From Paenisporosarcina sp. FSL H8-0542 (GTDB lineage Bacteria; Bacillota; Bacilli; Bacillales_A; Planococcaceae), in assembly GCF_038632915.1 (NCBI RefSeq), contig NZ_CP152050.1, positions 1,147,001-1,211,000 on the forward strand: a DNA stretch of 64,000 bases. The letters run 5' to 3'. The notes under the pieces were generated by a model. It was not told the origin of the DNA, did not search any database, and saw only the letters and a list, made by a program, of their open reading frames with translations. The position numbers and the translations under genes are program-made. Below are positions 37,690 through 46,318 of this stretch, in pieces (position 1 is the first letter of the stretch; each line of letters opens with the position of its first letter).

Positions 37690-37725
37690 CTTCTTGAACT
37701 AACGGGACAGATTAGTTTAATAAGA
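37690..37725 (+). repeat. Cassette repeat, hairpin C type
   Basis: CTTCTTGAACTAAC, loop GGGACAG, ATTAGTTTAATAAG. Confidence 0.7.
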
Positions 37726-37768
37726 CTTCTAAATTCAGAGATAAACGTAAACTAATAGGGGGGGGAAT

Positions 37769-38119
37769 ATGAAACATTTAATTAAAATGTTCGTAGTTAT
37801 AATTTTTATTTTACTATTGGCAGGTTGTACTGGTGTTCCAGGTGAAGAAACACCAGGTCATTTAACTAAAAAACAAGTGCTGAAGGAAAATCCTGAAGCA
37901 GACTATTTTGAACTCAATGATAAAGTTTATGTAAGGGAAATTGGATGGATAGAGGAAGTAGAATTGACAAAAGATGAGATAATTGGGGAAATTGAAGAAG
38001 GTATGGCAAGTGATTTACCTCTGGGAACTAAAATTTTCGCACCAAAAGAAAGAAGAGATATTCTCATAGTAGAAAATAACGGAATAGAAATAAGATATTT
38101 ACTTCAACTGGGAGAGTAA
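37769..38119 (+). CDS. Small lipoprotein
   Basis: A 116-residue protein with a lipoprotein signal peptide: KHLIKMFVVIIFILLLAGC, with the lipobox LAGC at residues 17-20, so the mature protein would be tethered outside the membrane. The mature part is acidic, with EADYFELNDKVYVREIGWIE followed by TKDEIIGEI. It matches no family I can name. GGGGGGAAT precedes the ATG. It is bordered by a repeat copy upstream (37690) and a partial copy downstream (38130). Confidence 0.65.
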   Translation: MKHLIKMFVVIIFILLLAGCTGVPGEETPGHLTKKQVLKENPEADYFELNDKVYVREIGWIEEVELTKDEIIGEIEEGMASDLPLGTKIFAPKERRDILIVENNGIEIRYLLQLGE

Positions 38120-38129
38120 TCCAAAAGTA

Positions 38130-38150
38130 CTTCAACCAACGGGACAGGTG
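38130..38150 (+). repeat. Cassette repeat, truncated, supplying a ribosome binding site
   Basis: CTTCAACCAACGGGACAGGT is the left half of the element. Its ACAGGTG end lies 6 bases before the ATG of the next gene and is the only ribosome-binding-like sequence there. Confidence 0.5.
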
Positions 38151-38156
38151 ATGAAA

Positions 38157-38468
38157 ATGGACAATTTTGAACGAATGTTAGAAGAAATGCAACAAAGAAC
38201 CGTGGATGAAATGAAAAAATCAAGCATTCAAATAGACAAAGATAAATTAAACTCCTTCAAAGATATAATTTCAGATTTAGTAAGCTTTGGAAATGAGTAT
38301 GCCGATAAAATGTCTCAATCACATGCTTCAATAAATCAGGAAATTATTAAAGTTGAATATACAAAGGGTGGAGAGACCATACACAGAGGATTTTATTGTC
38401 CAAGTCTAGTAAAAGATTTAATCGTTGGAAATCTTAAAAGAGGTAAACTCCTTAAGAAAAAACCTTAG
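38157..38468 (+). CDS. Hypothetical protein
   Basis: A 103-residue hydrophilic, lysine-rich protein with a helical N-terminal half (DNFERMLEEMQQRTVDEMKK) and a C-terminal GGETIHRGFYCPSLVKDLIV. There are no membrane segments. Three starts are in frame (GTG 38148, ATG 38151, ATG 38157); the last has the best spacing to ACAGGTG. The family is unknown to me. It is directly followed by a broken gene. Confidence 0.5.
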   Translation: MDNFERMLEEMQQRTVDEMKKSSIQIDKDKLNSFKDIISDLVSFGNEYADKMSQSHASINQEIIKVEYTKGGETIHRGFYCPSLVKDLIVGNLKRGKLLKKKP

Positions 38469-38764
38469 TTTGGAAAGTTTTCTTATGAATACGGGTTTGA
38501 TAAAGATAACCGGCTGGTAAGGGTTAAAGGCGTAAATGAGTTTACTACCCAGAGAGCCAGTTTGAGGAAGAATATTTAGTTTATAACAATGAGTTTGTTT
38601 ATGGTGTAGAGTTTGATCATACGGGTGAAATAAATGGGGTATCTCGGAGTACTTATGAAAACGGGAATATCATTACATATGCAGATTGTTCTTGTTTTTT
38701 GAGATTACAAGAGCACTCTAAGGAGATAGCTGAAAAATTATGTGAACGAGATAAACAAAAGTAA
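38469..38764 (+). pseudogene. Frameshifted gene remnant
   Basis: Two overlapping frames continue one protein. The first reads YEYGFDKDNRLVRVKGVNE and stops (TAG) after KNI. A shift near 38540 opens a second frame reading YYPESQFEEEYLVYNNEFVY and on to CFLRLQEHSKEIAEKLCERD with a TAA at 38762-38764. No start codon or ribosome binding site is left at the 5' end. The dipeptide-rich YEN-G / YxY pattern resembles RHS/YD or MORN-like repeats only weakly. Confidence 0.55.
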
Positions 38765-38770
38765 GCGATA

Positions 38771-38860
38771 TTATTCAACTAACGGGTGCTTTAGTAAAAA
38801 TCATCGGGCTGCTTAGGCAGCTTTTTTTCTTATTGAACTAACTGGGCAGGTTAGTTGAAG
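38771..38860 (+). repeat. Cassette repeat, complete copy
   Basis: Hairpin A (TTCAACTAACGGGTGCTTTAG), hairpin B (GGGCTGCTTAGGCAGC plus T8, a terminator) and hairpin C (TTGAACTAACTGGGCAGG, TTAGTTGAA) in series. Confidence 0.8.
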
Positions 38861-38878
38861 AGTGTTGTTAAACTTGTG

Positions 38879-38906
38879 TTCAACAATCGGACCATATAGT
38901 TGAATA
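38879..38906 (+). repeat. Cassette repeat, diverged hairpin
   Basis: GTTCAAC ... GTTGAATAA arms flank AATCGGACCATATA. It is a decayed C-type hairpin next to a complete copy. Confidence 0.45.
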
Positions 38907-38954
38907 ATTTGATAATGTATTAGTTAAATAAATTAAGGGGAATGATTTTAAATT

Positions 38955-39562
38955 ATGATGTCTACTATGCCAAAAATTGTATTTAAAAGAGCTATTAATT
39001 TTTTTATATTTGCAGCAGCCATAACAATTATTGCAACGATAATAACATACATTATCAATCCGGATTTAAAAGAAGTAATGGGAGGGCTAGAAAATAGGTT
39101 ACCGGACCAAACAAAAGAATCTACAGGCTTAGATAAAGTATGGTCATATGTTGTTAATAACGGCTTTACGGTACCTTTGCAAATGTTTATTTTAGCCTTG
39201 ATTCCAATACAATTTTTATATGTCATAAATATAATTTTTACCGTCGCTTTGCCTGGAGTTGCTTATGGACTTGCTTTACAAGTCGATTTTAGAAAAGGTT
39301 TTGATATTATAGTTTCTTCTATCCCTCACTTTAACTTTGAAGTTTTTGCTCTATGCTTACTTGCAGCGGTTCTTTTTGAATTAAACCAAGTTGTTAGAGT
39401 AAGGTTAAGAAATTTATTTAAGAAAGATAAAGAAGGTATATCTTTTATTAAAAAATTCTTAGAACAATAAGAACTTACGCTATTTTTGTTTTACCGATAA
39501 TCATTGCAGCCGCATTTTTGGAAACTTACATAGCTGATATCATATTTAATTTATTTCAATAG
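38955..39562 (+). pseudogene. SpoIIM-like membrane protein, frameshifted near the 3' end
   Basis: The first 171 codons encode an N-terminal membrane segment (INFFIFAAAITIIATIITYI), an extracytoplasmic loop and two more segments with PGVAYGLALQVDFRKGF and FEVFALCLLAAVLFELN, the pattern of the SpoIIM/DUF95 family. The frame stops at 39468-39470, but the expected last segment is intact in the next frame (YAIFVLPIIIAAAFLETYIA, stop at 39560-39562). One extra base near 39467 would explain it. AAGGGG lies 12-13 bases before the ATG. Either a recent pseudogene or a sequencing error; bordered by repeat copies. Confidence 0.65.
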
Positions 39563-39630
39563 CAGATGTCAATGGATGGATTGGTAAATGCTTTGGATTA
39601 AGCGCAAGAGACACAATGAAATAGTTTTCC

Positions 39631-39702
39631 ATAAACGGTGCTTTAGTTGAAGATCATTGAGATGCTTTTCTTATTCAACTAACGTGGCAGGTTAGCTAAA
39701 TA
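39631..39702 (+). repeat. Cassette repeat, complete but shortened copy
   Basis: A partial hairpin A (ACGGTGCTTTAGTTGAAG), a degenerate hairpin B, and hairpin C (CTTATTCAACTAAC, GTGGCAG, GTTAGCTAAATAGG). Confidence 0.65.
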
Positions 39703-39822
39703 GGAAATTATGTGAAATAAGGTGTAATTATACCTCACCAAATTCCATTTTATAAAACTGTTAATGTAACTTTTTGGTTTAAATGTCGTTATATTTATTA
39801 ATTACATATATTATCAAGGAGA

Positions 39823-40174
39823 TTGACGTTTATTATTTCTGAGGTGCTTTGGCGTTTACATCATATATTAATGTTAATGCTTTTTTTATTGGCAATCTAT
39901 CGAATTATATTTTCACATAAAATGGTAAAAGAATCTTTACTATTAGTTGTTATCCTACCCCCTTACAATTATTATTTTCTTCGCAAATTTAATAAATAGA
40001 AGAACAATAAATACTAACGAACTGGAATGGTTGTGGATGGAATTAACAAAAGGGTCTTTATGGTCAGTGATTGTTATATTGGGATATTTTTATATTTTTT
40101 ACTTTACTATTAAACTATTTACAACGAAAGTCCTTAATAAAAATAATAATAAAAGAGAAACAAGCAAAAATTAA
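39823..40174 (+). pseudogene. Small membrane protein gene split by a frameshift
   Basis: A frame from TTG 39823 (AAGGAGA upstream) reads ISEVLWRLHHILMLMLFLLA and then runs out. The continuation ITIIFFANLI-type segment and NTNELEWLWMELTKGSLWSV are in another frame, entered at the C5 run at 39958-39962. Joined, this would be a ~115-residue protein with three membrane segments. The homopolymer makes either a slippage mutation or a sequencing error likely. Confidence 0.5.
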
Positions 40175-40180
40175 TTAATT

Positions 40181-40216
40181 TCTTATTGAACTAACGGGGC
40201 AGGTTAATGAGTAAGA
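40181..40216 (+). repeat. Cassette repeat, hairpin C type
   Basis: TCTTATTGAACTAACGGGGC then AGGTTAATGAGTAAGA; the right arm is partly diverged. Confidence 0.6.
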
Positions 40217-40602
40217 ATAAGGATAGGCGTAGCTTTTAAATAAAGTTAAGATGTTTTGCATAAAGTCGCGACGTTTGTAAAAAAGACGCATCGTTTTGAA
40301 AAAACTTTAACCGATAATTTATAAAATTTTGATCAAAACCCTGAGTTGATATGCAGGATTTTTCTTTCAGCAATCGGGCCAGATTCTTGAATAAATAGAA
40401 TTCGTTTAAGATTAAGGACGAAGAACCGTATCATAAGTAAATGAGGTTTTTAAAATCAAAGTGAACGGAATACATTAGACGTTCACTTTGACAATTAAGA
40501 ATTGTGCTTCATGAAATTATGCTATGTTGGTAAGTAAACTGTAATACCAAGTTTATGAACTCATGAACAACAGCTAATTTTGTTCTAAAGTATATTTATC
40601 CA
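40217..40602. other. Intergenic region with decayed repeats
   Basis: No gene seen. It holds a diverged element copy at 40361-40396 (TTCAGCAATCGGGCCAGATT). A stretch at about 40425 (GAACCGTATCATAAGTAAAT) recurs at about 43755 (GAACCGTACCATAAGTAAGT). AAAGTCGCGACGTTTG at about 40262 recurs in variant form at about 45620. Confidence 0.4.
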
Positions 40603-40654
40603 TAAAAAACTACACCTCCAATTGATAGATGTGTCTAAAAATTGGGGTGCAGTT
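40603..40654 (-). terminator. Terminator of the ytbDE transcript
   Basis: On the minus strand AACTGCACCCCAATT and AATTGGAGGTGTAGTT pair (with G-U pairs), followed by T6. Confidence 0.75.
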
Positions 40655-40709
40655 CATTTATTAGAGGAAAAGTGTCTGTTTTTTAATGTTATCCTATGCC
40701 CTTTTTTAT

Positions 40710-41552
40710 TTAAAAATCAAAGTTGTCAGGGTCTGGTCCTACTCGATGATTTTGATTTAGCTCATCAATTCGCTGCATCTCTTCTTTTGTTAGTTCGAAG
40801 TCAAATACAGTTGAGTTCTCAACAATTCGATATTCCTTCGTGGATTTTGGAATGGTTACAACACCATTTTGTAAATCCCATCGTAAAATAATTTGGGCAA
40901 TGGTCTTGTTATACTTATTTGCAATTTCTTGTAATACTAGATTATCTAATAATTGACCTTGCATTAAAGGTGACCAAGCTTCTAACTGAATTCCATGTTC
41001 TTGACAAAAGGCTTGAATTTCTTTCTGAGTTAAACGTGGATGGTATTCTACCTGGTTAACCATCGGTTTAATTTCAGCATCGTTCATTAAGTCCTCCAGA
41101 TGGTGGACTTGGAAGTTACTTACTCCAATAGCCTTTACTCTTCCTTCTTTATAAAGAGTCTCTAATGCACGCCAAGCTTCCTTATATTTACCTTCTACTG
41201 GCCAGTGAATAAGGTATAAATCTAAATACTCAAGATTAAGTTTCTTTAGGCTTGTTTCATAAGCTACTATAGTTGATTCGTAACCTAAGTCAGAATTCCA
41301 AACTTTCGATGTTATAAATAGTTCTTCTCTTGGGATACCTGCTTCATTTATCCCTTCTCGAATAGCTTGTCCAACTCCTTCTTCATTTTCATAAATAGCT
41401 GCTGTATCAATACTACGATACCCATGTTTGATTGCAAATTTAACGGCATTAACCAGTTCAGGGCCTTCTTCTACTTTAAACACCCCAATTCCAAACCAAG
41501 GCATTTTTACACCATTATGCAAAGTAGTTGTATCTTGTATGTTTTTAATCAT
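40710..41552 (-). CDS. ytbE: Aldo/keto reductase, YtbE-like
   Basis: A 280-residue NADPH-dependent aldo/keto reductase with the catalytic tetrad in SIDTAAIYENEEGVGQAI (Asp, Tyr), ITSKVWN (Lys) and YLIHWPVEG (His), and the cofactor-binding IPKSTKEYRIVEN. It reduces small aldehydes and ketones; natural substrate unknown. It follows the MFS gene by 74 bp on the same strand, with the HxlR gene divergent. That is the ytbE-ytbD / ytcD arrangement of B. subtilis, which lies in the same general neighbourhood there. This unit is therefore probably ancestral to the locus and not part of the cassette array around it. Confidence 0.9.
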   Translation of the reverse strand: MIKNIQDTTTLHNGVKMPWFGIGVFKVEEGPELVNAVKFAIKHGYRSIDTAAIYENEEGVGQAIREGINEAGIPREELFITSKVWNSDLGYESTIVAYETSLKKLNLEYLDLYLIHWPVEGKYKEAWRALETLYKEGRVKAIGVSNFQVHHLEDLMNDAEIKPMVNQVEYHPRLTQKEIQAFCQEHGIQLEAWSPLMQGQLLDNLVLQEIANKYNKTIAQIILRWDLQNGVVTIPKSTKEYRIVENSTVFDFELTKEEMQRIDELNQNHRVGPDPDNFDF

Positions 41553-41626
41553 TATAAATAAACCTCCAAATTTTTATTATGAGAAATGAGATCGTTCTAT
41601 ATTTGGTGATTTCACACATTTATTAC

Positions 41627-42838
41627 TTAGGAAACCACCTCCTTCAATTTATCCCCTTTTTGGTCTTTTCTTTCAAGGAATGCACTCCAACCTGCAAGGA
41701 TGGCAGCTATCAGTACCATAAGTGCTCCTACCCAAGAGGTGTGAATCAGTCCAATAGAGTCTGTGATAATACCACCTAAGTAGGATCCAATTGCAATTCC
41801 AGCGTTAAACGCAGCAATATTGATGGCCGACGCCATATCTACTCCAGTAGGTACAAATCGTTCTGCTAACATGACCACATACACTTGTAATCCCGGCACA
41901 TTCATAAAAGCTAGAACCCCCATTAAGAAAATGGTAATCAATCCTGCTATTTTAAATGGTGCCGTAAACATCAGGATAAATAGTATCACCGCTTGTACAA
42001 TAAACATGTAAAATAATGCTCTAATCGGATTGTGATTAGACAGCTTTCCACCCACCATGTTGCCAATAGCGATCGCAATACCATAAACAAGAAGAATCAC
42101 AGCAACTGTTCCTTCTTTATATCCTGTTATTTCCTGTAGTATCGGTGATAGATAAGTAAAGACAACGAATGTTCCTCCATAACCTAAGGCAGTAATCATA
42201 AATAAAAGTAATAAGCGACCATTTGTTACTAATTTGAACTGATCACGAAACGTTGTACGAGTACCTTTTCGTAAACTAGATGGAATCAGGATACTATTCG
42301 CGATTAAGGCTATAACTCCGATGACAATGATGATGATAAAGGCCATTCTCCAACCAAATTGTTGTCCAATTAATGTTCCCAATGGTACACCTGTTACAGT
42401 TGCTACCGTGAGTCCTGAAAACATAATGGATATGGCACTAGCTCTTCGATTTTCCGGTACTAAATCTGCAGCGATGGTAGAGCCAATGGACATAAAAACT
42501 CCATGTGAAAAGGCAGAAATAACACGAGCAACAAGTAACACACCAATGCTTGTCGCACTAGCAGCAATACTATTGCCTATAATAAAAATAACCATAATCC
42601 AAAGTAGTAATGATTTTCGTGACATACTAGAGGTAATGGATGTTAGAATAGGTGCCCCAAATGTTACTCCTAATGCATATAAGGAAACTGTTAAGCCTGC
42701 TGTCGTAACAGATATTTGTAAATCATTCGCTATTAATGGTAATAGGCCTACACTGATAAATTCTGTTGTTCCTATTGCAAATGCACTAATAGCTAAGGCT
42801 AACAGTGCTAATGTACTTTGTTTTTTATCTAAAGGCAT
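41627..42838 (-). CDS. ytbD: MFS efflux transporter, YtbD-like
   Basis: A 403-residue major facilitator of the drug:H+ antiporter/AraJ type with 12 hydrophobic segments. The first segment contains LALAISAFAIGTTEFISVGL, the loop 2-3 motif is present (GAPILTSITSSMSRK), and motif C is in segment 5 (AVTGVPLGTLIGQQFGWR). Substrate unknown; relatives export sugars or drugs. It is cotranscribed with the aldo/keto reductase. A perfect 12-bp palindrome between it and ytcD is the likely HxlR operator. AAGGAGGAG lies just before the ATG. Confidence 0.9.
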   Translation of the reverse strand: MPLDKKQSTLALLALAISAFAIGTTEFISVGLLPLIANDLQISVTTAGLTVSLYALGVTFGAPILTSITSSMSRKSLLLWIMVIFIIGNSIAASATSIGVLLVARVISAFSHGVFMSIGSTIAADLVPENRRASAISIMFSGLTVATVTGVPLGTLIGQQFGWRMAFIIIIVIGVIALIANSILIPSSLRKGTRTTFRDQFKLVTNGRLLLLFMITALGYGGTFVVFTYLSPILQEITGYKEGTVAVILLVYGIAIAIGNMVGGKLSNHNPIRALFYMFIVQAVILFILMFTAPFKIAGLITIFLMGVLAFMNVPGLQVYVVMLAERFVPTGVDMASAINIAAFNAGIAIGSYLGGIITDSIGLIHTSWVGALMVLIAAILAGWSAFLERKDQKGDKLKEVVS

Positions 42839-42965
42839 TTTTCTCCTCCTTAATAATTTGGTAATGTATGAACGATCTTGTTTTAAGTAAACTAAATAAT
42901 AATTACATTAAAACTCAACCGATAAATGCTATTATGGTACATATGAATTAAATAGAGAAGTACGC

Positions 42966-42994
42966 ACTTAAAAGTACTATAGGTACTTTTAAGT
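42966..42994. promoter_or_regulatory. Perfect palindrome, probable HxlR (YtcD) operator
   Basis: ACTTAAAAGTAC, spacer TATAG, GTACTTTTAAGT: a perfect 12-bp inverted repeat 25 bp before ytcD and 127 bp before ytbD. It fits a dimeric winged-helix regulator controlling both directions. Confidence 0.75.
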
Positions 42995-43019
42995 TCCTAT
43001 GCATGAGGAGAAATTATAT

Positions 43020-43391
43020 ATGAAGAAAAAGAAATACAATATTTCAGTAGAAGCGACGCTAGAAGTGATAGGAGGAAAGTGGAAATGTGTGATTCTATGC
43101 CATTTAACACACGGTAAGAAACGAACAAGTGAATTGAAACGTCTTATGCCAGATATTACACAGAAGATGTTAACCCAACAATTACGCGAATTAGAGGTAG
43201 ATGGAGTCATTAATAGAATTGTTTATAATCAAATTCCTCCAAAAGTGGAGTATGAGCTAAGTGAATATGGATGGAGCTTACAAGGTATCTTAAATTCACT
43301 ATGTACATGGGGAGAAAAGCATATTATCAAAGTGTATGGCGATACATTTGATGTCCTGGAAGAGAACGTTCTAAATGAACATCTAAAATAA
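43020..43391 (+). CDS. ytcD: HxlR-family transcriptional regulator, YtcD-like
   Basis: A 123-residue MarR-like winged-helix regulator of the HxlR family: VIGGKWKCVILCHLTHGKKR, TQKMLTQQLRELEVDG and the wing QIPPKVEYELSEYG. The N-terminal cysteine of redox-sensing members (CPxE...) is replaced by Ser-Val-Glu-Ala here, but two cysteines remain in the KWKCVILC stretch. Start at ATG 43020, because GAGGAG lies 9 bases upstream; the in-frame ATG at 42999 lies before that site. Divergent from ytbD-ytbE, with a perfect palindrome between; it probably represses that pair. Confidence 0.9.
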   Translation: MKKKKYNISVEATLEVIGGKWKCVILCHLTHGKKRTSELKRLMPDITQKMLTQQLRELEVDGVINRIVYNQIPPKVEYELSEYGWSLQGILNSLCTWGEKHIIKVYGDTFDVLEENVLNEHLK

Positions 43392-43906
43392 TGAACTAGG
43401 GAATTTGAAAATATTTCTTTCCTATTCTGTATATAACAACCTATCAGAGGCTGCTGTATCAGAATTGTTACTTGCTTTGCTATCCTTCTATGGTTCAGAA
43501 GCGATCCTGATAAACATATGATTCGGAAAAATTTTGCTACCAATAGGAAAAACGTTTAGGGTTTTTAAAAAAGGCTGTTTTCTAAATGATTGTTGTTTTT
43601 GGATGGGGTAGAAGCCTGAATTAAGGAAAAAGAGCAAAAGCGGCAACTTTAATGGGTTTAAGTGACCGAAATCTGAAATGGAGACGAACCGGTCACTGTT
43701 ACTTTATACTATATTTCTTAAATGAATAAGAAAAACCTCAATTAGATATATCACGGAGAACCGTACCATAAGTAAGTGCGGTTAGAGGAAAGGGACTTTT
43801 AGCAGCCTAACATAATAAGGTCGGCTTTTTATGAACTTAAAGGGATTGGACACATCCAATCCCTTTAAATGTATGCCACAGTAATACATCGCTATTAGTC
43901 ACTAGA
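43392..43906. other. Intergenic region, no gene; perfect hairpin at 43837-43868
   Basis: The only strong structure is TTAAAGGGATTGGA with TCCAATCCCTTTAA (14-bp stem, CACA loop), 39 bp beyond the stop of the minus-strand VanZ-like gene. It may act as its terminator, although the T run is short. A weaker GTGACCG / CGGTCAC hairpin lies near 43660-43700. Confidence 0.5.
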
Positions 43907-44827
43907 TTACTCCCACCAATGCTTTAGTTCTGTGAAGTCTACATCCCATAGTTTTATGTTACCAGTAATAACTATGGTCATTTCTTTCGTCTCGTAAAAT
44001 AGTGGGATTTCTAATGGCATTTCCAATGTTCCTGGTTCTGTTAAGTATTCCTCATCTATTTGAATTCTTACACCATCATCCGTATATATGGTTACTTTAC
44101 CCTTAAATTCCTCAGTATCTGGAATGCCAAGGTTTAGATAAAAAATTAGCTCTTCTTTCCCTTCAACATTATAAGTATAGGTTTGGCTAGTATTCCCTTC
44201 ATTACTGTACAAGTTGAATTGGGGTTCTATTGTATCGCCAGCTATAGTGAAGTGTGGAATATCTTTCATTAGTGGCTTCTTCCCCTTCGTTTCCTCGATA
44301 TGCTGTAAAGGTTGTTTAGAACTTACGCGCTTATCTAAAATCTCAGAGACGCACATTACACAAACTAACAGTAGAATAGCAGCTGAGCAAGAGGCAATGA
44401 GCTTCCTACAAGTCAATTTTGATGTGAAACCAACTTTGTAGACAACATAGCCTATTATTGCACCTATTGTATTTGAAATAATATCGTCAGCATCAAAGGT
44501 TCCGAGATACATTAAAGGTTGTAGTATTTCTAATCCAAGAATTACGATAATAAACCAGCCTATAAATTTTCCAAAGTTAACTTGTTTTAATAAAGGAAAC
44601 AGGATACCAAAGGGGATGAATGCCGCTATATTTCCAAAGTCGTACAACCAAGAAAACCGGAAACTAGGGAAATTTAAAGGGACGCTTGATGGAATAATTA
44701 GAAATTCATAACCTGCATCCATGTAATTACTTCTATGATCTAGGCGATTAAAATAGAAAAACATAAAATATAAAGTAAGAGCCGTATACATAATTGTAAT
44801 CGTGGTAATTAAATGTTGCTTTTTCAT
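43907..44827 (-). CDS. VanZ-like membrane protein with extracellular C-terminal domain
   Basis: A 306-residue protein. The first ~170 residues have five hydrophobic segments with the VanZ pattern: NIAAFIPFGILFPLLKQVNF, LEILQPLMYLGTFDADDIIS and NTIGAIIGYVVY. After a last segment (CSAAILLLVCVMCVSEIL, about residues 148-166) comes a ~140-residue beta-rich extracytoplasmic domain. VanZ proteins are linked to glycopeptide (teicoplanin) tolerance, but most family members have no known role. It is one of two VanZ-like genes in the window (the other at 51089). No repeat element flanks it directly. Confidence 0.82.
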   Translation of the reverse strand: MKKQHLITTITIMYTALTLYFMFFYFNRLDHRSNYMDAGYEFLIIPSSVPLNFPSFRFSWLYDFGNIAAFIPFGILFPLLKQVNFGKFIGWFIIVILGLEILQPLMYLGTFDADDIISNTIGAIIGYVVYKVGFTSKLTCRKLIASCSAAILLLVCVMCVSEILDKRVSSKQPLQHIEETKGKKPLMKDIPHFTIAGDTIEPQFNLYSNEGNTSQTYTYNVEGKEELIFYLNLGIPDTEEFKGKVTIYTDDGVRIQIDEEYLTEPGTLEMPLEIPLFYETKEMTIVITGNIKLWDVDFTELKHWWE

Positions 44828-45296
44828 TTACTTTCCTCCGCGTAAAATAGAATAATAAATATCATTGTAGCTGTTTAAAATGACTTTTGAGTGACAATTT
44901 AAGGTGTTCAGTGGATAACTATAAATATATTAACACTGTCTAAAGACAAAAATTGAGCTTAAAGAGGAGTTTGTCATCTCCATTATTCAGATAACAAACT
45001 CCTTTTTGATTACTTTATTTAGTGATTAGCGTAACTTAATTAAAGCTAGCAATCAGTTTTCCAGTGACCTCTCTATAGTATGGAATATATAAAAATTAAA
45101 GGTTTTGATTAAACTTTTTTCAAAAGACAAAAATTAGTCGTACTGATATATCAACGTTCTTACCATATTTTTAATCAAACTTTTTTATAAAGCTACATAA
45201 TGAGATAGAAAAAGCACCCACAATTTGTGAGCGACTAAATGTTTCATTCTCCTGTTTTCATGAACGTTCGTATTTCTTCAATTCATTTTTCAAGAC
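44828..45296. other. Intergenic region, no gene seen
   Basis: This AT-rich stretch holds a hairpin at 44961-45007 (GGAGTTTGT / ACAAACTCC plus T5) that could end transcripts in either direction. Otherwise only short A/T-rich direct repeats such as GACAAAAATT are visible. Confidence 0.45.
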
Positions 45297-45322
45297 AATA
45301 AAAAGCACCTCCGAAGAGATGC
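45297..45322 (-). terminator. Terminator with UUCG loop
   Basis: On the minus strand GCATCTC TTCG GAGGTGC is followed by T5. It lies 19 bp after the decayed peptide gene. Confidence 0.8.
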
Positions 45323-45340
45323 ATTAGTTCAAATAAGTAT

Positions 45341-45492
45341 TCACGGATAGTAGCAATGTCCATTATTAGTACATTCAGGTCTAGGACCATTACTTCGTGT
45401 TCGTCTTGAGCACTTGCTCCCGTAGCAAAAGATAAACTCAATAGTAATAGAGTTCCTGTAGCTACTTACAATAATCTCTTTTTCTTTTTCAT
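45341..45492 (-). pseudogene. Decayed small secreted peptide gene
   Basis: GGAGGATGGAA is followed by an ATG and MKKKKRLL, then an in-frame TAA, then a continuing hydrophobic signal-peptide core and cleavage site (TGTLLLLSLSFATGASA). In the adjacent frame the remainder reads RRTRSNGPRPECTNNGHCYY, then Pro and stop at 45341. Joined, it would be a ~50-residue secreted peptide with two cysteines. An internal stop plus a frame change mark it as broken, but its ribosome binding site and terminator survive. Confidence 0.55.
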
Positions 45493-45865
45493 AATTTCCA
45501 TCCTCCGTTTTTAGAAATTATTGTGTTACATTATACAATATTTTCTAAATACCTTTTTATTTATTAGAATTTTTAAACTTTTATAAAGGAAACTTAGAAA
45601 GTAGTCTGTAGTTTTGAAACAAAGTTGCGATGTTTTGTTAACAGGCAGACGTAATCTAGCAAAGGGGTAGCGTCAGGGAAATGCGGATTTACAACGTTAA
45701 GGAAATCCTCATATTAAAAAACCTAATTTCTCAATAAATGCTGGGAAATTAGGCTTTTTTCGTTACTACATTAAAGCGCCCTTTTATTGAATAAGAATTT
45801 TCTTCAAATATTTTTACTTCAGTAATGTATATTTCAGCAAAGGCTTTTTATAAAACGTCACTTAC
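45493..45865. other. Intergenic region with a plus-strand terminator
   Basis: There is no gene. CCTAATTTC and GAAATTAGG pair at 45722-45752 with T6 after it, but no plus-strand gene precedes it, so the gene it served is probably lost. Confidence 0.45.
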
Positions 45866-46318
45866 TTATTTGTTACCGAGTTGTTCCGCCAAACCGATTA
45901 GAAGTCCTTCGATTCCACGAATGTAGCAGAGCCGATACGAGTCCTCGTACTGAACCACTTCGCCAACGAGCTGAGCACCATACTTAGTGAGTCTGGATAC
46001 CATTTCGTCAATGTCTTCAACGGTGAACATGACGCGTAGATAACCGAGGGCGTTTACAGGAGCAGTCCGGTGATCTGATATAGTAGCTGGGGTGAGAAAT
46101 CGCGAAAGTTCAAGTCGGCTGTGGCCATCTGGGGTAACCATCATAGCAATCTCTACGCACTGAGAACCCAATCCGGTTACGCGACCAGCCCATTCACCTT
46201 CGACAGTGGCTCGCCCTTCGAGGTTCAAGCCAATCTCCTCGAAGAAAGAGATTGCGTCATCAAGGGATTCTACAACGATGCCGACATTGTCCATTCTTAG
46301 TAATTTGTTTTTTGCCAT
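45866..46318 (-). CDS. VOC-family (glyoxalase/bleomycin resistance) protein
   Basis: A 150-residue vicinal-oxygen-chelate protein with two beta-alpha-beta units: MDNVGIVVESLDDAISFFEE near the start and LGYLRVMFTVEDIDEMVSRL in the second half, ending YIRGIEGLLIGLAEQLG. VOC enzymes use a metal held by His/Glu to isomerise, open or conjugate small molecules; which one cannot be told. The coding sequence is clearly richer in G and C than the surrounding intergenic DNA and neighbouring cassettes, a sign of separate origin. The ATG has GGAGATAAG about 6 bases upstream. Confidence 0.85.
   Translation of the reverse strand: MAKNKLLRMDNVGIVVESLDDAISFFEEIGLNLEGRATVEGEWAGRVTGLGSQCVEIAMMVTPDGHSRLELSRFLTPATISDHRTAPVNALGYLRVMFTVEDIDEMVSRLTKYGAQLVGEVVQYEDSYRLCYIRGIEGLLIGLAEQLGNK

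Noticed and set aside
40622-40891. An 89-residue plus-strand frame
   Set aside because: Starts within the ytbE terminator hairpin and runs antisense to ytbE; no family features.
42321-42890. A 189-residue plus-strand frame
   Set aside because: Lies opposite the MFS gene ytbD, has no ribosome binding site and a composition typical of antisense to a membrane protein.
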